Shown: piece after piece, positions 31,761-42,929 of the stretch
Layout: every line of letters begins with the position of its first letter
Numbering within the stretch: the stretch's first letter is position 1
Assembly (NCBI GenBank): GCA_031761405.1
Contig: JASEVX010000008.1
Coordinates: forward strand, 46,707,419-46,771,418
DNA length: 64,000 bases
Direction: 5' to 3'
Origin: Serripes groenlandicus
Taxonomy: Eukaryota > Mollusca > Bivalvia > Cardiida > Cardiidae
Position numbers and translations under genes: made by a program
The notes under the pieces: model-generated
Told to the model about the DNA's origin: nothing
What the model saw: only the letters and a program-made list of their open reading frames with translations
Database searches by the model: none

Positions 31761-32655
31761 TTAAGAGCTGTGTATTACGACAGTTGTCCGAGGGAAAAAA
31801 TTAAACAACGTGTGGTTGACTTCAAATTACACGGAGTAACCATAATGGAGCCGTTAATGAAGCTTTCCGCAGCACCTCAATATGGCGGATATTAATGGTG
31901 GCTAGTCATTTCCGGTTTAAAACGATTACTGATGGATTATGGGAAATCTCTAAAAATGAAGATTTAGTGGCACGCCACCTCCTGATTAAGTATTGACCAT
32001 GCCACCTAAAAAAGATCAATGGAGGTGTGCAGAAATACGTAATGATGGTTTAATTGACTTTGGATCGTTGAGGTAACCACGTGCATGTAGGTTTAATGGA
32101 TTGTCAAAATTATATAAGATATGTAATAAAAGTTGCGTATGAAAATACAAGAGATAAAATGACCGTGTTGCTTTTGCTGCAAGCGTTCCTCCTACTAGGT
32201 TAGCAGTCATTGAACTGTATATAAAGAGATATGTCAAAACAAATAAAGATTGCAAGGGCGAAGTCATGGAATGGACTTATGTTCTATCCAATTAAGCTTC
32301 TTCTCCCCAAAACACAAAGGGATTTCGTTGTTTGACAGTACAGGCTTGTTTAGCTAAGCGGTTATCTGACTGAAAATCGGCTTCATGCATGTCCAAGGGA
32401 AAAGGTACAAGCTGTATTTCATGAACAATGTAAATACAGATTTGCATGTGCATCCACACAGTCCGATACATATCTACATTGTTCGCATATTTCTTACACA
32501 GGCTGTGTACACTCTTATGCCAACGTGAGTACAATCTGATAGGATGTAGCAATAGACAGGCTGATCTGAACCTACTATGTTCGGATATACCATCAAGTAT
32601 CTGTTCGCACGGGAAGGCTCATTTCCAAATGTAGTTACTGCTGGTCAGGATAAGA
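31761..32655. other. No gene recognised
   Basis: Unique sequence. ATGGAGCCGTTAATGAAGCT near 31844 and ATGCCACCTAAAAAAGATC near 31998 look like possible starts but their frames close quickly. Confidence 0.35.
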
Positions 32656-32660
32656 ATTAG

Positions 32661-33042
32661 TTAACCCTTTCGCTGTCAAAGGCAATTAAAGGCTTTTGCA
32701 AACAATGCAGATTTCGGGTGTGACAGCTCGTAACGAGCTGTCACACCTGAAATCTGCATTGTTTGCCACTAATACATTACATTTTACCGAATTTCCGGTT
32801 GGACGGAAACATGTAGTGGTGCAATTTTCTACATGAAACATGTCAAAGGCAATTAAAGGCTTTTGCAAACAATGCAGATTTCGGGTGTGACAGCTCGTAA
32901 CGAGCTGTCACACCTGAAATCTGCATTGTTTGCCACTAATACATTACATTTTACCGAATTTCCGGTTGGACGGAAACATGTAGTGGTGCAATTTTCTACA
33001 TGAAACAGTCTGTTTTGTGAAATTCGGAAGTGTAAGAGTTGA
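32661..33042 (+). mobile_element. TTAA-MITE family C with a 167-bp internal tandem duplication
   Basis: TTAACCCTTTCGCTGTCAAA ... GTGAAATTCGGAAGTGTAAGAGTTGA (right end decayed to TTGA). 32676-32842 is repeated at 32843-33006 without a difference I can see, including the complete hairpin GGTGTGACAGCTCGTAACGA/GCTGTCACACC. Confidence 0.85.
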
Positions 33043-33600
33043 TAGTGCTACGTTCTCTTACAATTACTGCAATCTACATAAGTTGCGTGCTTTTATACAA
33101 TAACGTTCAATATCCCACTTTAATCACGTTCAACTTAAGCCCGTTCAAGGCTTAACAAAAGGTACATGTCTGAACAAACAATCTGGGTTCAGATTAGCCA
33201 TTGCGTCTACTCTGTCTTAACACAATTTACACAAGTAGATGGATACTTCTTACCGGCTTAATAAACGAGTATGTAAGTACGGTGTGTACAGTGTAGATCC
33301 TGATCAGGATGTACGTACGTATGGATATGGATCTACATGTTTCACAAAAAGCCAGCATGTATTCTTTTTACATTGACTGGCCAATTAAATGGAAATTGAT
33401 CCCTGTTATTTTCTGAAAGCATTTGATACCGTAGTTACATGTTATGTAATGCATCGTGCATATAATTTACTAAATGCATGATAAATGCTTACTTGTATTC
33501 TTTGGTAAAAAATACTTTTTTGATTGCAATCCTGTACACCTTGTTTACATTATGGTGTACTATCAGACGCCACAACGATATACTGATGTTATTACTTTTG
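33043..33600. other. No gene recognised
   Basis: Unique sequence; GTACAGTGTAGATCCTGATC near 33286 resembles short dispersed pieces seen elsewhere. Confidence 0.35.
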
Positions 33601-33605
33601 GAGTC

Positions 33606-33900
33606 GAGCCGCAATTGGTCAATCGGTTACGACGACGGCTATCACTTTAAGTGTTGTAAGTTCGATTCCCAAGCTCGGCCATTCATTCCTAACGATGATT
33701 GTCAAATTGCATTGTGATCAGCGCAATTCGTCTGCAACCATTATGCTTAATGTAATATGCGGCGGGATGGTTCCCAGTTACACGGCAAGAATGTTGTGTG
33801 GCGTATTGATCTGCGATATTCATGAAAATCACATTAGTTGAACTGGCCTCCGTGACCTAATTGAAATACGGTTGAATTCGATGTTTAACTCAAATCAACT
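33606..33900 (+). mobile_element. Diverged SINE type S1
   Basis: AATTGGTCAATCGGTTACGA (A-box region), GTAAGTTCGATTCCCAAGCT (B box), GCGGGATGGTTCCCAGTTAC, TTGAACTGGCCTCCGTGACC, and a tail like GATGTTTAACTCAAATCAAC. Confidence 0.6.
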
Positions 33901-34161
33901 ATTTTATCTATTTGGTTGACTCAACGTTATTCCATGTTACAATGTCGCTTGCTGTACTTAAATCTAAACAACATTGACAACAAACTAACCTGTAACACTC
34001 GCGTAGGACAATCTTGGTCTACGTGATTTATTACTCAAAAACAATTTCAAATTAATCTATAGGTATGCAATAACAGATAGCGCAAACCGACATGTTTACT
34101 TGCTGCAAACAGATATGTTTGCTTGTCGCAAATTCGGCATTTTTGGTTTTCATAGAGCGAC

Positions 34162-34396
34162 GGAATCCGCCGTGGTCGAGTGGTTAGCGTCGGGGATTTG
34201 TAACTGAGCGTCCCGGCTTCGATCCGCGGGCGTGGCGCTGATGGTTGAGTGCCTTTGGGCGAGGCATAATACCTAACCTAATACTGGTTTGGTTTGTTTA
34301 CCCACTGTTCATGAATAAGAGGACTGTCGCCGTGATATAATTGAAAAAAATGTTGGAAACGGCGTAAAACTCTCATAAAAAACAAAAACAAACAAT
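34162..34396 (+). mobile_element. SINE type S2 (CGTGGTCGAGTGGTTAGCGT head)
   Basis: Leu/Ser-tRNA-like head with A box TGGTCGAGTGGTTAGCG and B box GGCTTCGATCCGCGGGC; body TGAGTGCCTTTGGGCGAGGC, TTACCCACTGTTCATGAATA; tail CTGTCGCCGTGATATAATTG, AAACGGCGTAAAACTC and an A-rich end. Confidence 0.8.
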
Positions 34397-34399
34397 TGA

Positions 34400-34720
34400 T
34401 CAAGCGATGCTCATATCCAATTAACTAGAACGAAATCAAAGCTCTTCTGTTACTAAGCTCGATTCGAAAAAAAACGCGTTTTACAATAACGTTACATGGA
34501 TACGTTAAATCTGTCTAGATTCAGCCTCTCCAGTTATTGGATCTCGGAGAGGCGAACATCCTCACTTAGACATTTTAATTTGTTTTCGAGTCCCCGAAGT
34601 GCCGAAATTCATTAACCCGCAGTCTTTAATTTTCTGCGACATGAGAACTTAGTAACAAAGCTTTACTGTCGAGTTGTTTTAACGAAGGTTTATGATTGGA
34701 TTCTAGTCGAATACTTACTG
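34400..34720. other. No gene recognised
   Basis: Unique; a small inverted repeat CCTCTCC...GGAGAGG at about 34526-34554. Confidence 0.35.
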
Positions 34721-34726
34721 ACGTGG

Positions 34727-35158
34727 ATTAATCCGTTCCAACACGCAGGTCGCATTTCGACGCGTCTGCAGTAGACGATTTTTGAAAACAGTGTGATAAA
34801 ACGAGGAATTACTACTCATTAGAATCTTTTTTTTTTTTTCATTTTGCCTTAACTCTTTCAGCGCCAAATTGTATAAAGTAGACTCTTCCATGTTCTAAAT
34901 AATCGGGCGTCTCCATTTCGCATGTAATAAAAGTTTAGACTATTTTGATAACTAAAAGGCAAACAATGCTGATTTCAGGTGAGACAGCTCGTTACGAGCT
35001 GACTCACCTGAATCAGTATTGTTTGCAAAAACCTCAATATTGCCTGTGGCGCTGAAATAGTTAATGTTAAAGCTCTATTTAATCATTATACTTTGAGATT
35101 GTACTTTTTTTTCCATGAGTTTTTGTTCAAGGTCTTAAGCTGTATGTGTGAAGGGTTT
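34727..35158 (-). mobile_element. Diverged A-type MITE split by a family B insertion
   Basis: Left part 34727-34848 (CGCGTCTGCAGTAGACGATT, TGATAAAACGAGGAATTACT); right part 35065-35158 (TTTTTGTTCAAGGTCTTAAG, GTGTGAAGGGTTT). The B copy lies between, at TTAA. Confidence 0.6.
34849..35064 (+). mobile_element. TTAA-MITE family B, nested in an A-type MITE
   Basis: TTAACTCTTTCAGCGCCAAA to TGTGGCGCTGAAATAGTTAA. Exact TTAA on both sides; removing it leaves TTTTGCCTTAATGTTAAAGC. Confidence 0.9.
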
Positions 35159-35745
35159 ATTGTTTTGGTGGCTAAACATTGTCAGTGGGTTTTTTTCCAC
35201 GTACTGCCTGTGGCATTTTTCTATCTGCGTACGTTGGTGTGTCCCAAATGGGACAACATTTAATAAGACAAAGGATTATTCATCAGAATAGCTAAATAAA
35301 AACAAATACACTTTGGTCCTGAAAAAACACAATCTGAACATATGTATGAGAGGTGATAAGAAAGATCATATAGCAAAGAAGCGAGACAATGTTCTTGAAA
35401 TATCTTGTGAGTAAATTAAGAACAGTGCAGTGCAAAACATAGTTAATGTTACTGTATTTCCATAGAGTACGGCTAAACGGAAGCCCAATAATAATTATAC
35501 ACACATGTTAAATAGTTCGAACGCGCACGCACTTAGACTGTACCTAGGGCTTGAACAGGGGTGTTTTTATTCAAAACTACCTAACATAGTAGTTGTTCGA
35601 CCACGTGTAAGATCTTACACGTGTCTGAATGATCTGTTAGCATGTCGATTAGGTTTATCAAGTAAACACATACGCAACCGCCGAACTGGAGCCAGCTCCC
35701 GTGTGTTTCCAAAAAGCTGCAATGTAATTGGTGGATTCGATGCTG
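35159..35745. other. No gene recognised
   Basis: Unique sequence. CCACGTGTAAGATCTTACACGTG at about 35601-35623 is a perfect palindrome around AGATCT. Confidence 0.4.
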
Positions 35746-35749
35746 TGAC

Positions 35750-35971
35750 TTAATCATTTCGCTGCCACAAATGCAATTAAAGGCTTTTTACAAACAATGC
35801 ATATGCGGGCGAGACAGCTCGTAACGAGCTTTTGCTGTCTCTCCAGAAATCTGTATTGTTTGCCACTAAGACATTGAATGTTACCGCATTTTCTGTTTAA
35901 CGAACAATGGAGTGGCCCATTTGTCATCATGGAAGAGTCGACTTAGTAAAATTTGGCAGTGAAACAGCTAA
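35750..35971 (+). mobile_element. TTAA-MITE family C
   Basis: TTAATCATTTCGCTGCCACA ... GGCGAGACAGCTCGTAACGA, GCTTTTGCTGTCTCTCC ... TTGGCAGTGAAACAGCTAA. Four to five extra bases (TTTT) sit in the hairpin loop region; the right TTAA is decayed to CTAA. Confidence 0.8.
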
Positions 35972-37345
35972 ACAAGTCGTTCAGTGTGTTATTTACGCCT
36001 CACAATTGTGTAAAAAAAAACATATGTTATGCAATATCATTAAAACTAGATATTTTCTTCTCTGCAGTAACCAAACGCTCGTATAGATTCGACAACCTAC
36101 AATAGTCCTAGGTGTAACTGTCGATGCGACATAAAAACAAGACACATTCATTCATTCATTAGTCTTAGGTGTAAACAGGGGAGATGACAAGGATCCATTC
36201 GAAACGACCTTTAGTCGTCAGAGAAAATATACACATAGTAAAGTACTTTGGTCTTATTGTTAATGAAATTGAAAATGCATAAATACAGGATTTGAAATGA
36301 GTTGTCATTTTATATTAACCGAGTTCAAGAAATGTGTTATTAAGCGAGCCTCTGGCGAGCTTTATAACAAGATTGTTTGGACGAGTTTAATAAAACTTTA
36401 TGAAAGAAAATCGGGTTTTCGCGGTCAGAAAATAGTTCCAACATGGAACTTACGAAACTGTTAACTAATCACAAATAAAACTATTTGTATGACCGATAAT
36501 GGCCCCTCGTCCATCTATCGTGACATTTGTGTTTACCGGATACACGTTCTCAGCCATTTTGTAAACATTCGCGGTTGAAAACAAAAATAGTGATTCGGTC
36601 ATGTTATATTACACACGTAACATATATAGAAATACGCAATGGGTATATTAGATCGGATACAAGCATTATCATGAGATAATAACAAAATCCAGATGTCGCA
36701 CCTCAACCTGCGTGGAATGTAATGTATAGCACCTATTGAGATTAAGGAGATAAAAAAGAAGATTATTTTATAAAAAAAAAAAAGAAATCGATCGTTTCAT
36801 GAACGAGGTCTAAATATTTAATGAAATTAATCAGCAACTAACGGTATGATTATCGTTGAAAATTTGAATTGATCTAAAAGAAATTAAAGACACATGGGTG
36901 CAGAATCGCATCAATACTGTTTGAAAAGGATGGGTACACTCTCTCCATTGTGAGAAATGAATTTTAATCCGAGAACTTCGCTCGATTTATATTCCGGCGT
37001 GGATTGGAATTTGACTCCCAATTCAAATGGCAATTCAATGCCGTGTTAACGCCTTCCCAGCCATGACTCTAGAGAATAACCAAATGTGCTTTCCACCGAT
37101 GATTTCCCGTCAAAACGTATTACCGAGCTGGAATCTTTCATCTCCAACTTTTTATTTGTCATTATTAATTAAGCTGTTAATATATTTTGAAATGGGAGAT
37201 TTTAAGGAAAGGTTTTACTGTTGCGCCTTTAGTGATATTCTAGAATGTGACGCTTTTGTGTATGGATTTTGCCAATCTCGTTTTAACCGTACAGTTCGAC
37301 ATGCATATGGTGACAGTATGCTTCCTCGACGTATTTTAACGTTGT
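35972..37345. other. Mostly unique DNA, no gene established
   Basis: A 114-codon frame at 37027-37371 runs into a family E element and is probably chance. GCGAGCCTCTGGCGAGCTTT near 36344 resembles a dispersed mollusc repeat. The possible minus-strand start at 36557 is listed separately. Confidence 0.3.
36469..36557 (-). CDS. Possible small first exon (MAENVYP...), minus strand
   Basis: The minus strand reads ACAAAATGGCTGAGAACGTG, a good initiation context, followed by CCGGTAAACAC, which could be a donor after 7 codons; unspliced the frame closes after 30 codons. No TATA box or acceptor was found. Very weak. Confidence 0.15.
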
Positions 37346-37348
37346 ATA

Positions 37349-37577
37349 TGAGCCGTATGATACACAGATAAGCTTAAGCATGCCGCGCAGGCTATACAGG
37401 ACCGACACTTTTCGCCCCCTGTGGATTTTTTGTTTCTCCAGTTCTCCATTGCTCTATAACTTTATACCCCTGAGACGGAATGTGTCGGCCCGGATTAGCT
37501 GCGCGGACTAAGCAGTCTGATATAGGTCGATACATTACGCAGAGTCCATAGTGTTGTTTTTTCTCGTGGAACGGCTC
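37349..37577 (-). mobile_element. Family E element, internally deleted
   Basis: TGAGCCGTATGATACACAGA (about 25 bp of the left end lost) through TTCGCCCCCTGTGGATTTTT to TTTCTCGTGGAACGGCTC. Confidence 0.8.
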
Positions 37578-37667
37578 GCATGTAAGTCCTTTCTAATGAT
37601 TTAGTGTTTTATGTCGGCTTTGAAATTGTTTAAAGACATCGTTCAAAGACTCATTGGCATAAATATG

Positions 37668-37936
37668 GTGGGGCTACACCCGCGAGAAAAAACCAACATT
37701 GTGGACTCTGCGTAAAGTATCGACCCGGATCAGCCTAACCAGGCCGTGCAGGCTTACCCGGATAGACACTTTTCGCCTCCGGTGGATTTTCTGTTTCAGG
37801 ACTCATTACTCTATACCTCTATCACCCTGAGACGGAATGTGTCGGCCCGGATCAGTCTGCGCGGACAGCGCAGGCTGATCTGGGTCGATACATTACGCAG
37901 ATGCCATACTGGTTTTTTTTTTTGCGGGAAGGCTCA
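37668..37936 (-). mobile_element. Family E element
   Basis: GGGCTACACCCGCGAGAAAA (left end diverged) to TTGCGGGAAGGCTCA. Lies about 90 bp from the preceding copy, in the same orientation. Confidence 0.85.
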
Positions 37937-38037
37937 TATTATCATAAAATGGATCTGCAATTGTCGACTTTACAAAAGCCCAGGGAAGGATAATGGACCT
38001 TTCTGTATGCTGGTATACTTTTAGAATAGAGTATAAC

Positions 38038-38379
38038 ACATTTTGGGAAAAGGATAAATTGCACAATATGACAAATGTTTATTTGTACAATGATGGTTTA
38101 AAAAAGCCGTCTACTGCAAGCTTGTCAAAGTGCGTCTGCATGTGGGTTTTACCCTTTTCCCAGCTACAAAAAATCCGCACAAGACGAATTTGAAAAAACA
38201 TGTAGAGTTAAAAATAATTGAAAATATTTTGAAGCTTAAGTTTTATAAGTTTTAAGCTGAGCACCTTGTGACAGAAGGTGAATATTTTCTGATTGATCAA
38301 AATCAATTTTTCAAAATGATTTTTTTAATCGTCTGCTGCAGAGGCGTCAGAATGCGTCTATATATGGGGGATGGGTTAA
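38038..38379 (-). mobile_element. Two diverged A-type MITEs end to end
   Basis: 38038-38150: GAAAAGGATAAATTGCACAA, AAGCCGTCTACTGCAAGCTT. 38150-38379: TTACCCTTTTCCCAGCTACA, CGTCTGCTGCAGAGGCGTCA, GATGGGTTAA. Confidence 0.55.
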
Positions 38380-38800
38380 AAATCACAGACACATTGATAA
38401 AAGCGGAAATTCACAAGAAATATTTAAACATGTCACATCCTATATATATATATAGACTAAACTTAATTTAAGAAAAGACAAATAAAACACGGTTATAGCT
38501 TTCTGTTGAATTCTAGATTTTTTTCTTAGTTTTTGACTTTTAATTTCATTACCCAGTTAAAGCATAATTTATTAGGACAATTTAGTTGAATATGTTAGAC
38601 AGACTTTTAATTCTGTGTGTGTTATCTTTGTCTGAATACTTAGCTCATTTTCAGAAAGACCTAACTGCATGAAGTTGTAGCATGTACATACTCCTGTGTA
38701 AAACCCTGAATATAACAAGCTGGAATTGATAAAACAAAAAGCACCACCTAAAAAAATAATAGAACTAAAAGGCGCATCTCGGGAGAAACAAAAAAACAAA
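38380..38800. other. No gene recognised
   Basis: Unique AT-rich sequence. Confidence 0.4.
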
Positions 38801-38804
38801 CAAA

Positions 38805-39215
38805 AATCACTCTGAAAAACAGAACGGATGACAATTTCAGTTTAGAAAAGAAATTAGGAGCATTCTCGGAATTTTTTGGGGGATAATTTCCATGAGGATT
38901 ATAAATTGAGAGATCGGAAAGGGATTGCAGATAACTGGTGAAAATAAAACAGACAGACAGACAAACAGACGTACCAAGGTACACTATTACTGTATACATT
39001 TAAACAATTAATAAAAAATGGAAAAAAAAATCACTCAAAATGGATGAAAATTTCGGTTTAGAAAACAAATAAGGAAAATTCTTGAGGGATAATTTCCACG
39101 AGGATTATAGATTGAGAGATCGGAAAGGGATTTCAGATAACTGGTGGAAATAAAACAGACAGACAGACTAAAGGACGTACCAAGGCACACGTTTACTGTA
39201 TACATTAAAACAATT
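38805..39215. repeat. About 206-bp tandem duplication
   Basis: ATAATTTCCAxGAGGATTAT at 38883 and 39089, GAGAGATCGGAAAGGGATT, (CAGA)n runs, ACGTACCAAGG and ACTGTATACATT appear in the same order in both units. Confidence 0.85.
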
Positions 39216-39525
39216 GAAAATGATTAAAGATTTTTAGTAGATACATATATATTTATATATGGTCAATACAAAATTAGAATCTAAAAACGTAGACGGATAG
39301 AAATACGAACAATGTTGGTTTTTTTCTAAATTCACAAAACAAACTAATCAATCTTTTTCTATATTAATAACATTTTTTCTCAAATGTTTATGTCAATTAC
39401 TTGAACTCTTTTATTTGCATTACCTGATAAATGTTTATTATATTGCAGCAGCATGTAACATATATGCATATATATATATATATGTAAAGAATTCAAACCA
39501 CTCGGTTATGAGACACCAAACCGAC
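39216..39525. other. No gene recognised
   Basis: AT-rich, with a (TA)n run at about 39465-39484. Confidence 0.4.
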
Positions 39526-39529
39526 CTTC

Positions 39530-39735
39530 GGATACTTTTAACACTGCAGGAGACGACTTTTCAAAACATTGTGGCAAAAGAGGAAATTGCTCATCATGAG
39601 CAATTTCCTCCTTTGCCACAATGTTTTCAACCCTATTTATAGATAATTTCACATTTATAGAGATTGTTCACGTTTTTGGCCAATGTATTTTCAAATCCAT
39701 CTGCTGTTGATTTGTTGTATGAGGGAAAGGGTTAA
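39530..39735 (-). mobile_element. TTAA-MITE family A, left end decayed
   Basis: CTGCAGGAGACGACTTTTCA, hairpin AAAGAGGAAATTGCTCATCA/TGAGCAATTTCCTCCTTTG, right end GAGGGAAAGGGTTAA. Confidence 0.8.
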
Positions 39736-40010
39736 ACTTATGTAAAATGACGATGAAATTTCATTCAAGTTTGCAAAGTCGCCTTGTAATGTTGCGTTTC
39801 TTTTGTGATGTTTTCAAAAATGACTACCAAATAATGTCATTGCAGGCAAATGTTGTACATGTATGTGGGAAAGGGTTAAATTTATGTAAAATGACGATGA
39901 AATTTCATTCAAGTTTACAAAGTCGCCTTATAATGTTGCGTTTTCCTGTGATGTTTTCAAAGAAGACGGCCAAATAATGTCATTGCAAGCACATGTTGAA
40001 GTAAGACTTA
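39731..40010. repeat. 144-bp tandem duplication carrying a MITE-like end
   Basis: GTTAAAxTTATGTAAAATGA at 39731 and 39875; each unit continues CGATGAAATTTCATTCAAGT. The first unit ends GTGGGAAAGGGTTAA, an A-type right end, so the duplication probably involves an A-type terminus. Confidence 0.8.
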
Positions 40011-40016
40011 TTTTGA

Positions 40017-40190
40017 TTAACCCTTTCCCACATACAACACATCTGCACAAGACCACTTTATAAACATTCAGTCAATGTGGAAATTGTCTATAAATGAAAA
40101 TATAAATATGAATACAGTTGAAAACGTTGTTGCAAAAGTAGTTTTCTACAGAAGCGTTAGAAAACTGTTGTATATGGAAATCGATTAGAA
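40017..40190 (+). mobile_element. Diverged A-type MITE
   Basis: TTAACCCTTTCCCACATACA ... TTGAAAACGTTGTTGCAAAA ... TTCTACAGAAGCGTTAGAAA; right end decayed. Confidence 0.6.
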
Positions 40191-40648
40191 ACACTACCCC
40201 CCCAAAAGACTAGTTTGTTTATACAATATCAGCCAGTTCATGGGGAAATAAGTAGAAGTTGGAATGTCTTAACAGAGTCGGTTAAGATCCGCCAGTACAT
40301 CTGATCCTTCTTATCAGAATCTACACATGTTCACAGAAGCGGTTAAAGAGAGTGTTGATCTACAATACAATACAGTTGCATTTGTATTAGAATGTTTAGA
40401 CTGATTTGGGTTTTTTTTTTTTTTCTGACGAAATTGTTTTGAACTACTCAGAGAAAAAACATACTCGATATTTGAAGCGTCAGCCATTACAGAGAGTGTA
40501 AAAGGAGAGTTGTTGATGGATTTGTTAATCTCCGTCCCTCTAATTGACAGATGAAAATGCATCTTACACTGACAATGATCGATTCAGATTGACCTTGTCG
40601 GGTTACGGCCTAATAAGGTGTAGACCGCGTCGTTTGAAAGTGGCATGT
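40191..40648. other. No gene recognised
   Basis: Unique sequence. Confidence 0.4.
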
Positions 40649-40649
40649 T

Positions 40650-40883
40650 TACAACATAATGGCCTCTGCGTAATGTATCGACCCGGATTAGCCTGCGCAG
40701 TCCGCGCATGCTAATCCGGGCCGACACATCCCGTCTCAGGGGGGGATAGAGGTATAGAGTAATGATTCCTGAAACGGAAAATCCACGGAAGGCGAGAAGT
40801 GTATGTCCGGGTTAGCCTACGCGGCATGCTTAGGCTGATTCGGGTCGATATATTACGCAGAGTCAACAATGTTGGACGGCTCA
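40650..40883 (+). mobile_element. Family E element, first unit of a head-to-tail pair
   Basis: ATGGCCTCTGCGTAATGTAT ... G-run of 7 at 40739-40745 ... CAATGTTGGACGGCTCA. About 30 bp of the left end and part of the right end (TTTTCTCGCGG) are missing. Confidence 0.8.
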
Positions 40884-41119
40884 TATCAATAAATCTGCGT
40901 AATGTATCGACCAGATCAGCCTGCGCTGTACGCGCCGACTGATCCGGCCGACACATTCCGTCTAAGGGGGGATAGATAGAGTAATGATTCCTGATACAGA
41001 AAATCCACAGGAGACGAAAAGTGTCTATCCGGGTTAGCCTGCGCGGCATACTTATGCTGATCCGGGACGATACTTTACGCAGAGTCAACAATGGGTTTTT
41101 TTTCTCGCGGGACGGCTCA
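40884..41119 (+). mobile_element. Family E element, second unit of the pair
   Basis: AAATCTGCGTAATGTATCGA ... TAAGGGGGGATAGATAGAGT ... TTTCTCGCGGGACGGCTCA. Its left end is lost at the same place as in the first unit, so the pair may be a tandem duplication. Confidence 0.8.
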
Positions 41120-41137
41120 TCTTTATATAAATGAAGT

Positions 41138-41236
41138 ACACATTAATGAACAGAGTAGAAAACATTGTCGCAGCAATGGTTAAATTGGTCGTCTTCTGCG
41201 TGTGCTTTGATATGTTTTTGCATTTGTGAAAGGGTT
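41138..41236. mobile_element. A-type MITE fragment
   Basis: GTAGAAAACATTGTCGCAGC, GTCGTCTTCTGCGTGTGC and TTTGTGAAAGGGTT fit a decayed A copy. Confidence 0.35.
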
Positions 41237-41379
41237 CTATATACATATAGCATTAGGAACCTTGTCACCGAGTAGTGCCGAAAGTATGCAAATGAGATGG
41301 GTATACATGTACTCCGGGTCACATTTATCTTGGTGCAAGCACGTTTACGTTTATTGTAATGGGAGATAAGGATTCTTAG

Positions 41380-41421
41380 AATATATATTACGCAGAGTTG
41401 GTTTTTATCGCGAGACGGCTC
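41380..41421 (+). mobile_element. Family E right-end scrap
   Basis: ATATATTACGCAGAGTTGG and TTTTATCGCGAGACGGCTCA only. Confidence 0.6.
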
Positions 41422-41865
41422 AAGCGACCATTGAAGGCTCGGGCGAGTGTTTGTGTCTGCCCAGCCTCAACTGTAGAATTCACCGTTGACATTTTGACTG
41501 CACACATTTAATATGGAAATAAATAAAACTCGAAACAACGACACCTGTGTGAATTCAAATATATGTTTAAAAAGACCACCAATGGGAAGTGAACAATCTG
41601 ATTTATGTTCACATGTTGTCTTTAATTGCATGGTCATTGAGACAGAAAAATGGATGTTTTGGTAACTATTTCAAGTGTGGTCGCTTTAGACAGGTTATTG
41701 CTTATTCAAGGTGGTCTTTATCACGGGTTTGTCTGTATTAGTTCATGATATGGTTATAACAGACAGAAACCGACCTTTGTATGTAGGCCCGAGCTGAGTC
41801 TGTATAAAATAAACACCCCCGCGCCTATCTTGAACATTTCCATCGTTGAATATTGATTTTCTGCT
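41422..41865. other. No gene recognised
   Basis: Unique sequence. Confidence 0.4.
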
Positions 41866-41868
41866 GAT

Positions 41869-42262
41869 TAGGAAGCTTAGTCGGTAGCGACGCGGGCTTT
41901 CAATCAAGGGGTTGTAAGTTTGAATCCCAGCTCGGCCAACTTTCTTTCCGACGTTTGACAAAAGTCACTGTGACCTGCGTCATTCGTCTTTTACCAATTG
42001 GCTGTTTAACAGTCTATGTGGAAAAGCAGCCAGTTGCTTGGAAAGTATGTTGTGTGGTGTATTGGTGTTGGAAAACCAGGAAACGCATGCGTAGGTGGAC
42101 TGGTCGCCGTGATATGACTGAACATTTTTTGAAATCGGCGTTAAACCCTAATCAATCAATCAATCAATCAACTAAAATCAATCAATCACTCAATCAATCA
42201 ACGCAAATAAATAAATCAATCAATCAATCGATCGATCAATCAATCAATCAATCAATCAATCG
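41869..42262 (+). mobile_element. SINE type S1, full length with long (CAAT)n tail
   Basis: Head GAAGCTTAGTCGGTAGCGAC, B box AGTTTGAATCCCAGCTCGGC, body TGTGGAAAAGCAGCCAGTTG, GTTGTGTGGTGTATTGGTGT, tail GTCGCCGTGATATGACTGAA, CGGCGTTAAACCCTAATC and an impure (CAAT)n run from about 42152. The 130-codon frame across it is an artefact. Confidence 0.85.
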
Positions 42263-42264
42263 GA

Positions 42265-42925
42265 TGAGGAGCTGTTTGTTTCTGCTGCATAATGCTTACT
42301 TTAAAAGACACTCTACGTCAAGCAAGTACAGACAAATAACAAAATAAAAACATATGATTATAGTATTGAAGATGTCTTCACAAATAAACACAGGCATGTC
42401 TTATTATATATATACATCGCTCATATTCCTTAGCTTAATTTAATACACATTTGTGACAAAGAGATGATTAAAATACGCCGTTGAATGCATGCAAATGACA
42501 AAGCATCCATATGGACACAGCTGGCTAATTAGAAATAACTGACAATTGTTCGGAAATGGCTAATTAGAAACAAATGACAATTGTTGGGAAATACATGTAT
42601 ATGTGCCTACATATTGACACGAAAGATCCATTCATTAGTGTCTAGAATCAACCGTGTGTTCTGTTTAATAGTGAGGCACTAACGGTAGCTCTCGACAACC
42701 AATAAATAATACACGCCAATAGTTGTAATTGGATTAGTGGATTTGAAATCATCAGCTTGCGTTACATTTATTTGAACACGCTGTAGAGCGTTCTTTATAT
42801 GTCGTTGTCAGTTGAAAATGTATTCAGGTGTCCTGCGACAAATATATTCCTGCTACCACTCTGAAACTATATAGGATAGGCTTAAAGTGGAATTGAATAG
42901 TACCTTATGACCTTTGCTCAACGAT
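42265..42925. other. No gene recognised
   Basis: Unique sequence with a short direct repeat (GGCTAATTAGAAA at 42521 and 42558). Confidence 0.4.
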
Positions 42926-42929
42926 GGCC

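Noticed and set aside
37027..37371. 114-codon frame
   Set aside because: Ends inside a family E element and shows no recognisable domain.
40711..41091. 126-codon minus-strand frame
   Set aside because: Runs through two family E elements; similar fragments (RNHYSIPLSP) appear in every E copy because of shared DNA, not selection on protein.
41955..42347. 130-codon plus-strand frame with NQSINQSI repeats
   Set aside because: S1 SINE body followed by a (CAAT)n tail.
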